A stretch of 6,634 nucleotides of DNA from Oscillospiraceae bacterium (lineage in GTDB: Bacteria; Bacillota; Clostridia; Oscillospirales; Ruminococcaceae): positions 1 through 6,634 of the forward strand of contig JAEDHF010000099.1 of the NCBI GenBank assembly GCA_016297165.1. Reading direction: 5' to 3'. Shown here piece after piece: positions 1 through 5,618 of this stretch. The notes below the pieces were generated by a model. It was not told where the DNA came from, did no database searches, and saw only the letters and a list, made by a program, of their open reading frames with translations. Both the position numbers and the translations under genes were made by a program. Positions within the stretch are counted from its first letter, which is position 1. Each line of letters opens with the position of its first letter.

Positions 1-600
1 AAGCAGGAGGAAATGCCCGAAATGGCAGAGCTTTTCGAGTATCTTCCCGAAAATCCTATGCCCCATACCTTCCGTGTAACCGTTTCGGATATTTCCTATA
101 TAAGCCAGACGGCAGAGGAATTCGCAACAATAGAGGGGGTTGAAAAGGTTTCCGCTCCCTACGACTTCGCCTCCGCCCTCGTTAATATCCGTTCAACCCT
201 TGCTGCAATCGGAATTTCTCTTCTTGTGGTTATGATAATAACAAGCATTATCATTATATATAATTCCATCAGAAGCTCCGTTTATGCCCGTAAGAAGGAA
301 ATCAATATAATGAAGGTTGTAGGCGCAACCAACGCCTTCGTAAAGATACCCTTCTTTATCGAGGGTATGTTTATCGGAATTGTTGCGGGAGTAGCATCCT
401 GGTTCCTTACTAAGGTTGTTTATGAGGCAATCGTTCAGCTTTTCAAGGACGACGTAACAATCTGGGAAATTTTCGGACTTGTTAACGTTATCCCCTTCGA
501 CAGCGTTACATGGTACGTCCTTGCGGCTAACTGTGTTTTAGGCGCTCTTCTCGGCGCAATCGGTACTATTATAAGTACGGGTAAATATGTAAAGGTATAA
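1..600 (+). CDS. ftsX: Cell-division protein FtsX, C-terminal part (5' end outside window)
   Basis: FtsX is the membrane subunit of the ABC-like FtsEX complex, which uses ATP hydrolysis by FtsE to switch on a peptidoglycan hydrolase outside the cell. The frame is open from base 1, so the gene begins upstream; the ATG at 13 is internal. About 199 residues are visible and roughly 100 are missing compared with usual Firmicutes FtsX. Visible in order are the end of the large extracytoplasmic domain, then membrane segments at about residues 66-88, 116-138 and 170-192. The conserved cytoplasmic stretch RKKEINIMKVVGATN after the first of these is the FtsX/MacB permease signature. The gene ends in TAA at 598-600. 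A coiled-coil M23 hydrolase follows, which is the partner expected for FtsEX. ftsE should lie just upstream. The family call is confident; the partner is inferred from gene order. Confidence 0.93.
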   Translation, partial: KQEEMPEMAELFEYLPENPMPHTFRVTVSDISYISQTAEEFATIEGVEKVSAPYDFASALVNIRSTLAAIGISLLVVMIITSIIIIYNSIRSSVYARKKEINIMKVVGATNAFVKIPFFIEGMFIGIVAGVASWFLTKVVYEAIVQLFKDDVTIWEIFGLVNVIPFDSVTWYVLAANCVLGALLGAIGTIISTGKYVKV

Positions 601-645
601 TATGCAGGACTGCATATTCGGTCATTGGTAATGCGGCATCGCCGC
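599..645. repeat. Two tandem perfect hairpins between ftsX and the M23 gene
   Basis: The 68-base gap holds two back-to-back inverted repeats. The first pairs AATATGCA (599-606) with TGCATATT (611-618) around the loop GGAC and starts inside the ftsX stop codon. The second pairs GCGGC (633-637) with GCCGC (641-645) around ATC; a smaller inverted repeat CATT/AATG (623-626/630-633) lies between and touches it. No T-tract follows, so this is not a normal intrinsic terminator. It may be a dispersed palindromic element, or a stem that tunes or protects the transcript between the two genes. Its function is unknown. Confidence 0.55.
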
Positions 646-656
646 TCCTCGTGATG

Positions 657-662
657 AAAGGA
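657..662 (+). promoter_or_regulatory. Ribosome binding site fixing the start of the M23 gene at 669
   Basis: AAAGGA lies six bases before the ATG at 669. In-frame GTG 651 and ATG 654 lie upstream but overlap or precede this site and have no Shine-Dalgarno sequence of their own. Starting at 669 also gives a normal signal peptide beginning MKKK. The longer start is therefore unlikely. Confidence 0.8.
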
Positions 663-668
663 ATTTTT

Positions 669-1994
669 ATGAAGAAAAAAACTATAGCTCGTGTTGTTTC
701 TGTTGCTGCGGCTTTTGCAGTAATACTTTGTGCCTCGGCGCAGTCAGCTCTTACCCCCATGACGGTAAGCGCTACCACAACCGACGAGCTTCAGAAGAAA
801 ATCGACGCAAATAAGGCTCTCATTAAGGAGCTTGACGGAAAAATAGCTGCACTCGGCAGCGATATCGCCGAAAGCGAAGAGGTTCAGGGCTACTATTACC
901 AGAAGCTTGTAGCTACCCAGGATCAGATTAACCTCCTCAATAATCAGATTTATGATAAGGAACAGGAAATAGTCGCTAAGGAACAGGAAATTGCTGACGT
1001 TGAGTTCCAGATTTCCGAAACGGAGAAGAATATCGTTGATAAGGAGGCGGATATCGCTCTTCTCGAAAAAACCAACGACGAAAACGTATATCGCTTCGGT
1101 CAGATTGTAAGAGCCATGTATATTACCGACTCCGACGATTATCTTACAGTTATTGCAGGCTCCGCAGACTTCTATGATATCTTCGTAAGAAGCGAGATTA
1201 TGAAGAATGCAAGCGACCAGAACCTTAAGTTTATGAACGATCTGCTGAATGATATCCATAGGCTTGAGGACGAAAAGGAAGAGCTCGGAAAAACGAAGGA
1301 CAAGCTCGAATACGATAAGGAGCTTTTACAGAAGGACAAGGAGGAGCTCGAGGCGGAGCGTACCGACCTGGACGAAAAGAGAAAGTACAACTCCGATTTA
1401 AGCGCTTCCTATACCAGCGAGTATAACGTTATTTCTACGAAAATCGCCAACTTCGAAAGCTTACAGGCTGACTACAAGAATCAGAAAAAGGTAAGCATGG
1501 CGGAAATCGAGAAGTACGAAAAGCAGATTGACGAGCTTATCCGTCTTGCACAGCAGCAGGCAAGCAACAGCGTTGTATATGACGAGGGTGAATGGCTCTG
1601 GCCCCTTGATTATAAATTTACCCTTATTACTACATATTTCGGCTACGACCCGTGGCGAGGCGGCAACCACGGTGCAATAGATGTTGGAAACGGCGGTATT
1701 AACGGCGCTAACATATACGCTATGAAGGGCGGCGAGGTTATTATCGCTAAAACCTCCTATACCCCCGGCTACGACTACGGTAAGTACGTCGTAATCGACC
1801 ACGGTAACGGCTTCCAGTCCCTTTATGCACACTGCAGCGATATCTACGTTTCCGTAGGTCAGATGGTAAAGCAGGGCGATACTATCGCGGCGGTAGGCTC
1901 TACCGGCTGGTCCACGGGTCCCCACCTTCACTTCGAAATCCGTAAGGACGGAACGAGGGTTGACCCGTTAAAATATGTAAATGTACCTCAGTAA
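669..1994 (+). CDS. Secreted coiled-coil M23 peptidoglycan endopeptidase, likely FtsEX-controlled
   Basis: This is a 441-residue exported murein hydrolase. A Lys-rich n-region and hydrophobic core form a signal peptide with possible cleavage after A27 or A35. Coiled coil fills about residues 36-140 and 175-310, interrupted at about 142-174 by a globular stretch (RAMYITDSDDYLTVIAGS and onward) of the kind seen in PcsB, CwlO and EnvC. The C-terminal LytM/M23 domain runs from about 310. It has the complete zinc and catalytic set: H334 and D338 in HGAID, H388 in YAH, H419 and H421 in HLH. So, unlike EnvC or NlpD of enterobacteria, it should cut peptide crosslinks itself. It follows ftsX by 68 bases, and an S41-type gene follows 11 bases after its stop. 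By analogy with FtsEX-EnvC, -PcsB and -CwlO, FtsX probably binds the coiled coil to release autoinhibition; this is inference. No specific gene name is safe. Confidence 0.93.
   Translation: MKKKTIARVVSVAAAFAVILCASAQSALTPMTVSATTTDELQKKIDANKALIKELDGKIAALGSDIAESEEVQGYYYQKLVATQDQINLLNNQIYDKEQEIVAKEQEIADVEFQISETEKNIVDKEADIALLEKTNDENVYRFGQIVRAMYITDSDDYLTVIAGSADFYDIFVRSEIMKNASDQNLKFMNDLLNDIHRLEDEKEELGKTKDKLEYDKELLQKDKEELEAERTDLDEKRKYNSDLSASYTSEYNVISTKIANFESLQADYKNQKKVSMAEIEKYEKQIDELIRLAQQQASNSVVYDEGEWLWPLDYKFTLITTYFGYDPWRGGNHGAIDVGNGGINGANIYAMKGGEVIIAKTSYTPGYDYGKYVVIDHGNGFQSLYAHCSDIYVSVGQMVKQGDTIAAVGSTGWSTGPHLHFEIRKDGTRVDPLKYVNVPQ
956..991 (+). repeat. Exact 15-base direct repeat encoding one coiled-coil heptad
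   Basis: TAAGGAACAGGAAAT occurs at 956-970 and again at 977-991. The period is 21 bases, exactly seven codons, and both copies encode KEQEI, so the repeat matches one heptad of the coiled coil. It could have arisen by duplication, or could vary by slippage without a frameshift. Confidence 0.85.
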
Positions 1995-2005
1995 TTGGAG
2001 ACAGA

Positions 2006-3214
2006 ATGAATAAAAAAATATCAATCGGCATAACCATAAGTCTTGTGGCGATAGCCTGTGCCCTTACCTTCGTGGTGACTATGTCCTTTTCCCTTAATAT
2101 GTATAACGGAAAGATAGCGGACGTACAGCAGCGCGAGGAAATGTACACGAAAATGCAGGAGATAGATTCCTACATCAAAAGCTACTCCATTTATGACACA
2201 GACGATACCGAAACGAAAATAGGCGTATATTCGGGCTATCTTAAGGGCATCGACGATAAGTATGCAAAATACTACACAACCAACGAATACTACTATAAGA
2301 CGCAGCTTGAAAGCGGCGTTCTTACAGGGCTCGGAATGGAGCTCGGAAGGGAACAGGGCGGCTATATAAGCGTTACCGGCGTTTATGAGGACTCCCCCGC
2401 CTTTGAATCGGGCATAATAGTAGGGGATGTTATTACCTCCGTGGGCGGCGTAAGCGTTCTTGAGCTTGGCTATGATGCTGCACTTTCACAGCTTAAATTC
2501 GGCGACGAGGGAACAAAGCAGCGCTTCAAGGTAAGCAGAAGCGGCGAGGAAACGGAATATAACCTCGGAAGAAGGTCCTTCACCATAGTTTCAGTTCAGG
2601 GCTTACTTTTAGATAACGGTATTCTTTATCTTAATTTCAATTCTCTGAATGCAAAAACAGGGGAACAGATTGAGGAAATTCTCTCACGTTATAATGCGGG
2701 AGAAATAAAGGGCTATATCTTTGATTTAAGAGACTGCTGCAGTAATGTTTACTCCTCGGTTTCGGGGGTTTTAAACAGCTTTATCGGCGGAACAAGGCTT
2801 GCTGATATGGTTTATCGGAACAATTCGACAAAACCTCTTGCCGAAACTGACGGAAATACCTTTACAAATCTGCCCCTCAGTATTATAATAAATGAAAGAA
2901 CCGGCGGTGCAGCAGAGCTTATGGCGGTATCCCTCAGGGATTTCAATAACGCAAAGCTTGTTGGCGCACAGACGATGGGCTATGGTACCATTCAGGAAGC
3001 AAGAGCTTTCAGCGATGGTACTGCCATAGAAATTTCCGTAGCGAGGGTAAGAACCGTAAATGAGCTCAGCAATTACAACGAAAACGGTATAAGCCCCGAA
3101 TTTGCAGTGGAATATTCGGGAGCGCCCGAGGAAAACCCCATGAATTACGCCCAGACCATGGACGAACAGCTTAAAAAGGCCGTAGAGGTTATCAATATCA
3201 GCGGCGTTGAATAA
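2006..3214 (+). CDS. Membrane-anchored PDZ/S41 protease homologue lacking the catalytic dyad (probable pseudoprotease)
   Basis: This 402-residue protein has an N-terminal membrane anchor (about 5-28), the S41 N-terminal helical motif (LKGIDDKYAKYY, 79-90), a PDZ domain (about 105-185, GLGMEL at 108-113) and an S41 core (about 190-370). The order matches CtpA/CtpB carboxy-terminal processing proteases. Aligned without gaps to the usual GSASASE...GKGTVQ region, the nucleophile Ser is Gly301, the general base Lys is Tyr326, and only Gln330 of the Ser-Lys-Gln set remains. The usual DLRxNPGG loop reads DLRDCCSN (240-247), removing the glycines near the oxyanion hole. The coding frame is intact, so this is not a decayed gene. 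GGAG five bases before ATG 2006 supports the start. Bacillus also carries an S41 gene (ctpB) after ftsX, and S41 proteases control murein hydrolases in E. coli and Pseudomonas. A scaffold or regulator of the M23 neighbour is plausible but inferred. Confidence 0.9.
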   Translation: MNKKISIGITISLVAIACALTFVVTMSFSLNMYNGKIADVQQREEMYTKMQEIDSYIKSYSIYDTDDTETKIGVYSGYLKGIDDKYAKYYTTNEYYYKTQLESGVLTGLGMELGREQGGYISVTGVYEDSPAFESGIIVGDVITSVGGVSVLELGYDAALSQLKFGDEGTKQRFKVSRSGEETEYNLGRRSFTIVSVQGLLLDNGILYLNFNSLNAKTGEQIEEILSRYNAGEIKGYIFDLRDCCSNVYSSVSGVLNSFIGGTRLADMVYRNNSTKPLAETDGNTFTNLPLSIIINERTGGAAELMAVSLRDFNNAKLVGAQTMGYGTIQEARAFSDGTAIEISVARVRTVNELSNYNENGISPEFAVEYSGAPEENPMNYAQTMDEQLKKAVEVINISGVE

Positions 3215-3256
3215 GGAACTAATTTAATCAAACATAGAAAGGAAAGGTCATAGAAT

Positions 3257-3733
3257 ATGGCTACTAAGCAGACAGTTTTAACACAGGAAGGCCTTAAGGC
3301 GCTGGAGGACGAGCTTGAAGAGCTCAAAACCGTCAAAAGAAAGGACGTAGCGGAAAAAATAAAGGTTGCGTTATCCTTCGGCGACTTATCGGAAAACTCG
3401 GAATACGACGAAGCTAAAAACGAACAGGGTATTATTGAGGCAAGAATCGCCGAAATCGAAGCTACCCTTATGAACGTTAAGATTATCGACGCCGACGCTC
3501 TTTCTACCGAGCATATCCAGATTGGTAACAGAGTAACCGTTAAGGATATCGCCGAGAACGAAATACTCGTTCTCCATATCGTAGGCTCTAAGGAAGTAAA
3601 TCTTAAGGAAAATAAGATTTCCGATGAATCCCCTATCGGAAGAGCTCTTATCGGACATGGCAAGGGCGAAACCGTTGATGTTGAGGCTCCTGCAGGAATC
3701 CTCAAGTTCGAGATTATCGATATCGGTAAGTGA
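3257..3733 (+). CDS. greA: Transcription elongation factor GreA
   Basis: GreA enters the secondary channel of backtracked RNA polymerase and stimulates cleavage of the 3' end of the transcript. The 158-residue length equals that of E. coli GreA. The N-terminal coiled-coil domain (about 1-75) carries the tip motif GDLSENSEYDEAKNEQ, with D43 and E46 matching the catalytic acidic pair D41/E44 of E. coli. The C-terminal FKBP-like domain (about 80-158) has the conserved SPIGRALIGHGKGETVDVEAP stretch. The purine-rich run AAAGGAAAGG (3238-3247) precedes ATG 3257 and serves as the ribosome binding site. The 42-base gap after the S41 gene shows no clear promoter or terminator, so greA is probably read from the upstream operon as well as linked to lysS. 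The greA-lysS pair is a common arrangement in Firmicutes. Confidence 0.97.
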   Translation: MATKQTVLTQEGLKALEDELEELKTVKRKDVAEKIKVALSFGDLSENSEYDEAKNEQGIIEARIAEIEATLMNVKIIDADALSTEHIQIGNRVTVKDIAENEILVLHIVGSKEVNLKENKISDESPIGRALIGHGKGETVDVEAPAGILKFEIIDIGK

Positions 3734-3748
3734 GGGCAGTGCTGCACA

Positions 3749-3770
3749 AAAAGCTTCATAGCTTTTATTT
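3749..3770 (+). terminator. Weak hairpin with T-rich tail between greA and lysS
   Basis: AAAAGC (3749-3754) pairs with GCTTTT (3761-3766) around a six-base loop, followed by ATTT. The stem has only two G-C pairs, so at best it would cause partial termination or pausing that lowers lysS relative to greA. The rest of the 71-base gap holds the lysS ribosome binding site and no convincing promoter. Confidence 0.25.
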
Positions 3771-3804
3771 ACCGCTAATATAACAGAAAAGGAACAATAT
3801 AGAA

Positions 3805-5316
3805 ATGGCAGAAGAAATAATTCAGGAAGAATTAACCGAGGAGGAGCTTTTAGAAAAGCTCTCCGAACAGCATAGAATAAGAATCGAAAAGTTAAACGGC
3901 TTAAAGGCAGAGGGCAAAAACCCTTATGAGGTTACAAAGTTCGACGTAACCCATAAGGCAAAGGAAATAAGAGATAATTTCGAAGCTCTCGAAAACGGCG
4001 ACGTAAAAATCGCAGGCAGAATTACAAGCTGGCGAGATATGGGTAAGGCTAACTTTATCGATATCCGCGACGGAAGCGACAGAATGCAGGTTTACGTTAA
4101 AATCGACGAAATCGGCGAGGAGCTTTTTAAAGAATTCAAGACCTGGGACTTAGGCGATATTGTAGGCGTAGAGGGCATCGTTTTCAAGACAAGACGCGGC
4201 GAAATTTCCGTTCATGCTAAGAGCATTAAGCTTCTCTCAAAGTCTCTTCTTCCTCTCCCCGAAAAATGGCACGGCTTAAAGGATAAGGAGGAGCGCTACA
4301 GAAAGCGTTATCTCGACCTTATCGCTAACCCCGAGGTTAAGGATACCTTCGTAACACGCTCCCTTATCTTACGAGAAATAAGAAGCTATCTCGATAATCT
4401 CGGTTATCTTGAGGTTGATACTCCCGTTCTTCATACCCTCGAAATCGGCGCAGCCGCTCGTCCCTTCGTTACACATCATAATGCTCTCGATATAGATATG
4501 TATCTTCGTATCGAAACCGAGCTTTATCTTAAGCGCCTTATCGTAGGCGGCTTTGATAAGGTTTATGAGGTAGGACGTATTTTCAGAAACGAAGGCATGG
4601 ACGCTACCCATAACCCCGAATTTACCTCTATCGAAATGTATCAGGCATATACCGATTATTACGGAATGATGGACTTAATCGAAAATATGTACCGTACCGT
4701 TACTCTTAAGATTTGCGGTACCGATACAGTAAGCTATCAGGGTAAGGAAATTGCAGTAGGTAAGCCCTGGGAAAGACTTACTATGATTGAGGCTGTAAAG
4801 AAGTATGCGGGAGTAGATTTTAGCGACTGGGCAACCGACGAGGACGCAAGAGCAGCCGCAAAGGCTAAGAATGTTGAGCTGGAAAAGAAGGATTCTACTA
4901 AGGGCGACGTTCTTATTGCATTCTTCGAAGCCTTCGTTGAGGATAATCTTATCCAGCCTACTATTATCTACGATTATCCCGTAGAAAACTCTCCCTTAGC
5001 TAAGAGAAAGCCCTCCGACCCCGCATTTACAGAGCGTTTCGAATACTTCATCAACGGCTGTGAATTCGGTAACGCCTTCTCCGAGCTTAACGACCCGATC
5101 GACCAGAGAGAGCGTTTCACAAAGCAGGTTGAGGAAAAGAGAAAGCAGGGCGCTAACGCCGAAATCGACGAGGACTTCCTTACTGCCCTTGAATACGGTT
5201 TACCTCCTACGGGCGGTCTTGGTATGGGTCTTGACAGATTTGTTATGCTCCTTACCGACAGCGCTTCTATAAGAGACGTTTTACTCTTCCCCACAATGAA
5301 GCCCGAAAAGAAGTAA
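3805..5316 (+). CDS. lysS: Lysyl-tRNA synthetase, class II
   Basis: LysS attaches lysine to tRNA-Lys in the cytoplasm. At 503 residues it has the normal length for the family. The N-terminal OB-fold anticodon-binding domain covers about residues 65-150 (KIAGRITSWRDMGKANFIDIRD). The catalytic domain has motif 2 with FRNEG at 260-264 followed by HNPEF, and motif 3 GGLGMGLDR at 470-478. The lysine-pocket residues known from E. coli are kept: E239, E277, Y279, N423, F425 and E427. Small departures are IG instead of GG before AAARPF (214-215) and RIETE instead of RIAPE or RIAIE; neither removes a known contact. AAAGGA at 3788-3793 is the ribosome binding site, with rather long spacing of 11. A strong terminator 75 bases after the stop ends the transcript. 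Nothing suggests a T-box or other leader control. Confidence 0.97.
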   Translation: MAEEIIQEELTEEELLEKLSEQHRIRIEKLNGLKAEGKNPYEVTKFDVTHKAKEIRDNFEALENGDVKIAGRITSWRDMGKANFIDIRDGSDRMQVYVKIDEIGEELFKEFKTWDLGDIVGVEGIVFKTRRGEISVHAKSIKLLSKSLLPLPEKWHGLKDKEERYRKRYLDLIANPEVKDTFVTRSLILREIRSYLDNLGYLEVDTPVLHTLEIGAAARPFVTHHNALDIDMYLRIETELYLKRLIVGGFDKVYEVGRIFRNEGMDATHNPEFTSIEMYQAYTDYYGMMDLIENMYRTVTLKICGTDTVSYQGKEIAVGKPWERLTMIEAVKKYAGVDFSDWATDEDARAAAKAKNVELEKKDSTKGDVLIAFFEAFVEDNLIQPTIIYDYPVENSPLAKRKPSDPAFTERFEYFINGCEFGNAFSELNDPIDQRERFTKQVEEKRKQGANAEIDEDFLTALEYGLPPTGGLGMGLDRFVMLLTDSASIRDVLLFPTMKPEKK

Positions 5317-5390
5317 TTGGCTTTGTTAAGCCGTTTATATCGGCAAAAAGGCTGATTTACGACAGAATTACGACCAATATATTAAAAGCT
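5317..5390. other. lysS 3' spacer with alternative hairpins and a TTACGAC direct repeat
   Basis: No gene is seen here. GGCTT (5319-5323) can pair with AAGCC (5328-5332). Overlapping GCCG (5330-5333) can instead pair with CGGC (5341-5344), and AGCC (5329-5332) can also pair with GGCT (5350-5353), so the folds exclude each other. TTACGAC occurs at 5357-5363 and 5368-5374, an 11-base period of about one helical turn. This could be a protein site or chance. No T-tract follows the hairpins, so termination is left to the stem at 5391. Confidence 0.4.
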
Positions 5391-5427
5391 GACCCTTTCC
5401 AATAATGCGGAAAGGGTCTTGTCTTTT
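5391..5427 (+). terminator. Strong rho-independent terminator after lysS
   Basis: A perfect 10-base-pair stem, GACCCTTTCC (5391-5400) with GGAAAGGGTC (5409-5418), has an eight-base loop AATAATGC and is followed by TTGTCTTTT. An A-rich run (5384-5387) lies before the stem. It closes the greA-lysS transcript and separates it from the hydE promoter 20 bases later. Confidence 0.9.
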
Positions 5428-5446
5428 GGGAAATTTTTGAAAAGGC

Positions 5447-5475
5447 TTGATTTTGTCGAAAAATAATGTTATACT
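5447..5475 (+). promoter_or_regulatory. SigA-type promoter with extended -10, driving hydE
   Basis: TTGATT (5447-5452) and TATACT (5470-5475) are separated by exactly 17 bases. TG at 5467-5468 gives an extended -10 element (TGtTATACT). Runs of A and T at 5431-5443 resemble an UP element. Transcription would begin near 5480-5483. It lies just after the lysS terminator and is the only promoter-like site that fits the downstream leader and hydE. Confidence 0.75.
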
Positions 5476-5481
5476 TAATAT

Positions 5482-5597
5482 GTTACCCTGACGGAAAGAT
5501 TTTTCCGACCGAAAGGCTGACGAATACAGTGCTTTGTAGGGCTTTGCCCTGTAATAATGTGTGTTTGCCATGCCTTTTAAAGAGGTATGGCATTTTT
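5482..5597 (+). ncRNA. Structured hydE leader RNA, candidate riboswitch or attenuator
   Basis: Between the promoter and the hydE ribosome binding site the transcript can form several hairpins in a row. CGGAAA (5492-5497) pairs with TTTCCG (5502-5507). CC-GAAA-GG (5509-5516) carries a GNRA-type tetraloop. AGGGC (5538-5542) pairs with GCCCT (5546-5550). TACAG (5525-5529) can alternatively pair with CTGTA (5549-5553). The terminator stem follows at 5566-5592. GAAAGGC (5511-5517) is complementary to GCCTTTT (5572-5578) with one G-U pair, and this pairing would break both the tetraloop hairpin and the terminator, so it is a natural antiterminator. I see no T-box, SAM, TPP, cobalamin, FMN, purine, c-di-GMP, fluoride or THF signature. 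No convincing leader peptide is present. A free small RNA that simply ends at the terminator is the alternative. The structure was folded by eye only. Confidence 0.6.
5566..5597 (+). terminator. Intrinsic terminator inside the hydE leader
   Basis: TGCCATGCC (5566-5574) pairs with GGTATGGCA (5584-5592), nine pairs with one G-U, and up to three more weak pairs close the loop. Five Ts (5593-5597) follow. It sits downstream of the promoter and only 21 bases before the hydE start codon, so it must be overcome for hydE to be expressed. Confidence 0.85.
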
Positions 5598-5604
5598 GTA
5601 TTAC

Positions 5605-5613
5605 GAAAGGAAG
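5605..5613 (+). promoter_or_regulatory. Ribosome binding site of hydE
   Basis: GAAAGGAAG precedes ATG 5619 by five bases, with the core AAGGA seven bases away. It decides the start: the hydE frame is open further upstream to an ATG at 5466, but that codon overlaps the promoter and has no Shine-Dalgarno site. Confidence 0.85.
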
Positions 5614-5618
5614 CGGAT

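Noticed and set aside
651..668. Longer start of the M23 gene at GTG 651 or ATG 654
   Set aside because: The ribosome binding site AAAGGA at 657-662 fits ATG 669, and that start gives a standard signal peptide.
3776..3781. TAATAT as the -10 box of a separate lysS promoter
   Set aside because: No acceptable -35 hexamer lies 16-18 bases upstream, so it is not supported.
5060..5272. A 70-codon plus-strand frame inside lysS
   Set aside because: It overlaps the conserved motif 3 region of lysS in another frame and resembles no known protein.
5320..5332. TTGTTAA-like half site for the redox regulator Rex
   Set aside because: Only one half is present, with no inverted second half at the right spacing, and the bases are explained by the GGCTT/AAGCC hairpin.
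5517..5523. CTGACGA matches the hammerhead ribozyme core CUGANGA
   Set aside because: A hammerhead needs a downstream GAAA and a cleavage-site strand with stems I-III in order. The only nearby GAAA lies upstream at 5511-5514, and no stem II/GAAA arrangement follows.
5466..5618. A stop-free in-frame extension of hydE back to an ATG at 5466, adding 51 codons
   Set aside because: The ATG overlaps the predicted promoter and lies before the likely transcription start, has no Shine-Dalgarno site, and the added peptide resembles nothing in HydE. The ATG at 5619 has a strong ribosome binding site. An open run of this length is not unusual by chance.
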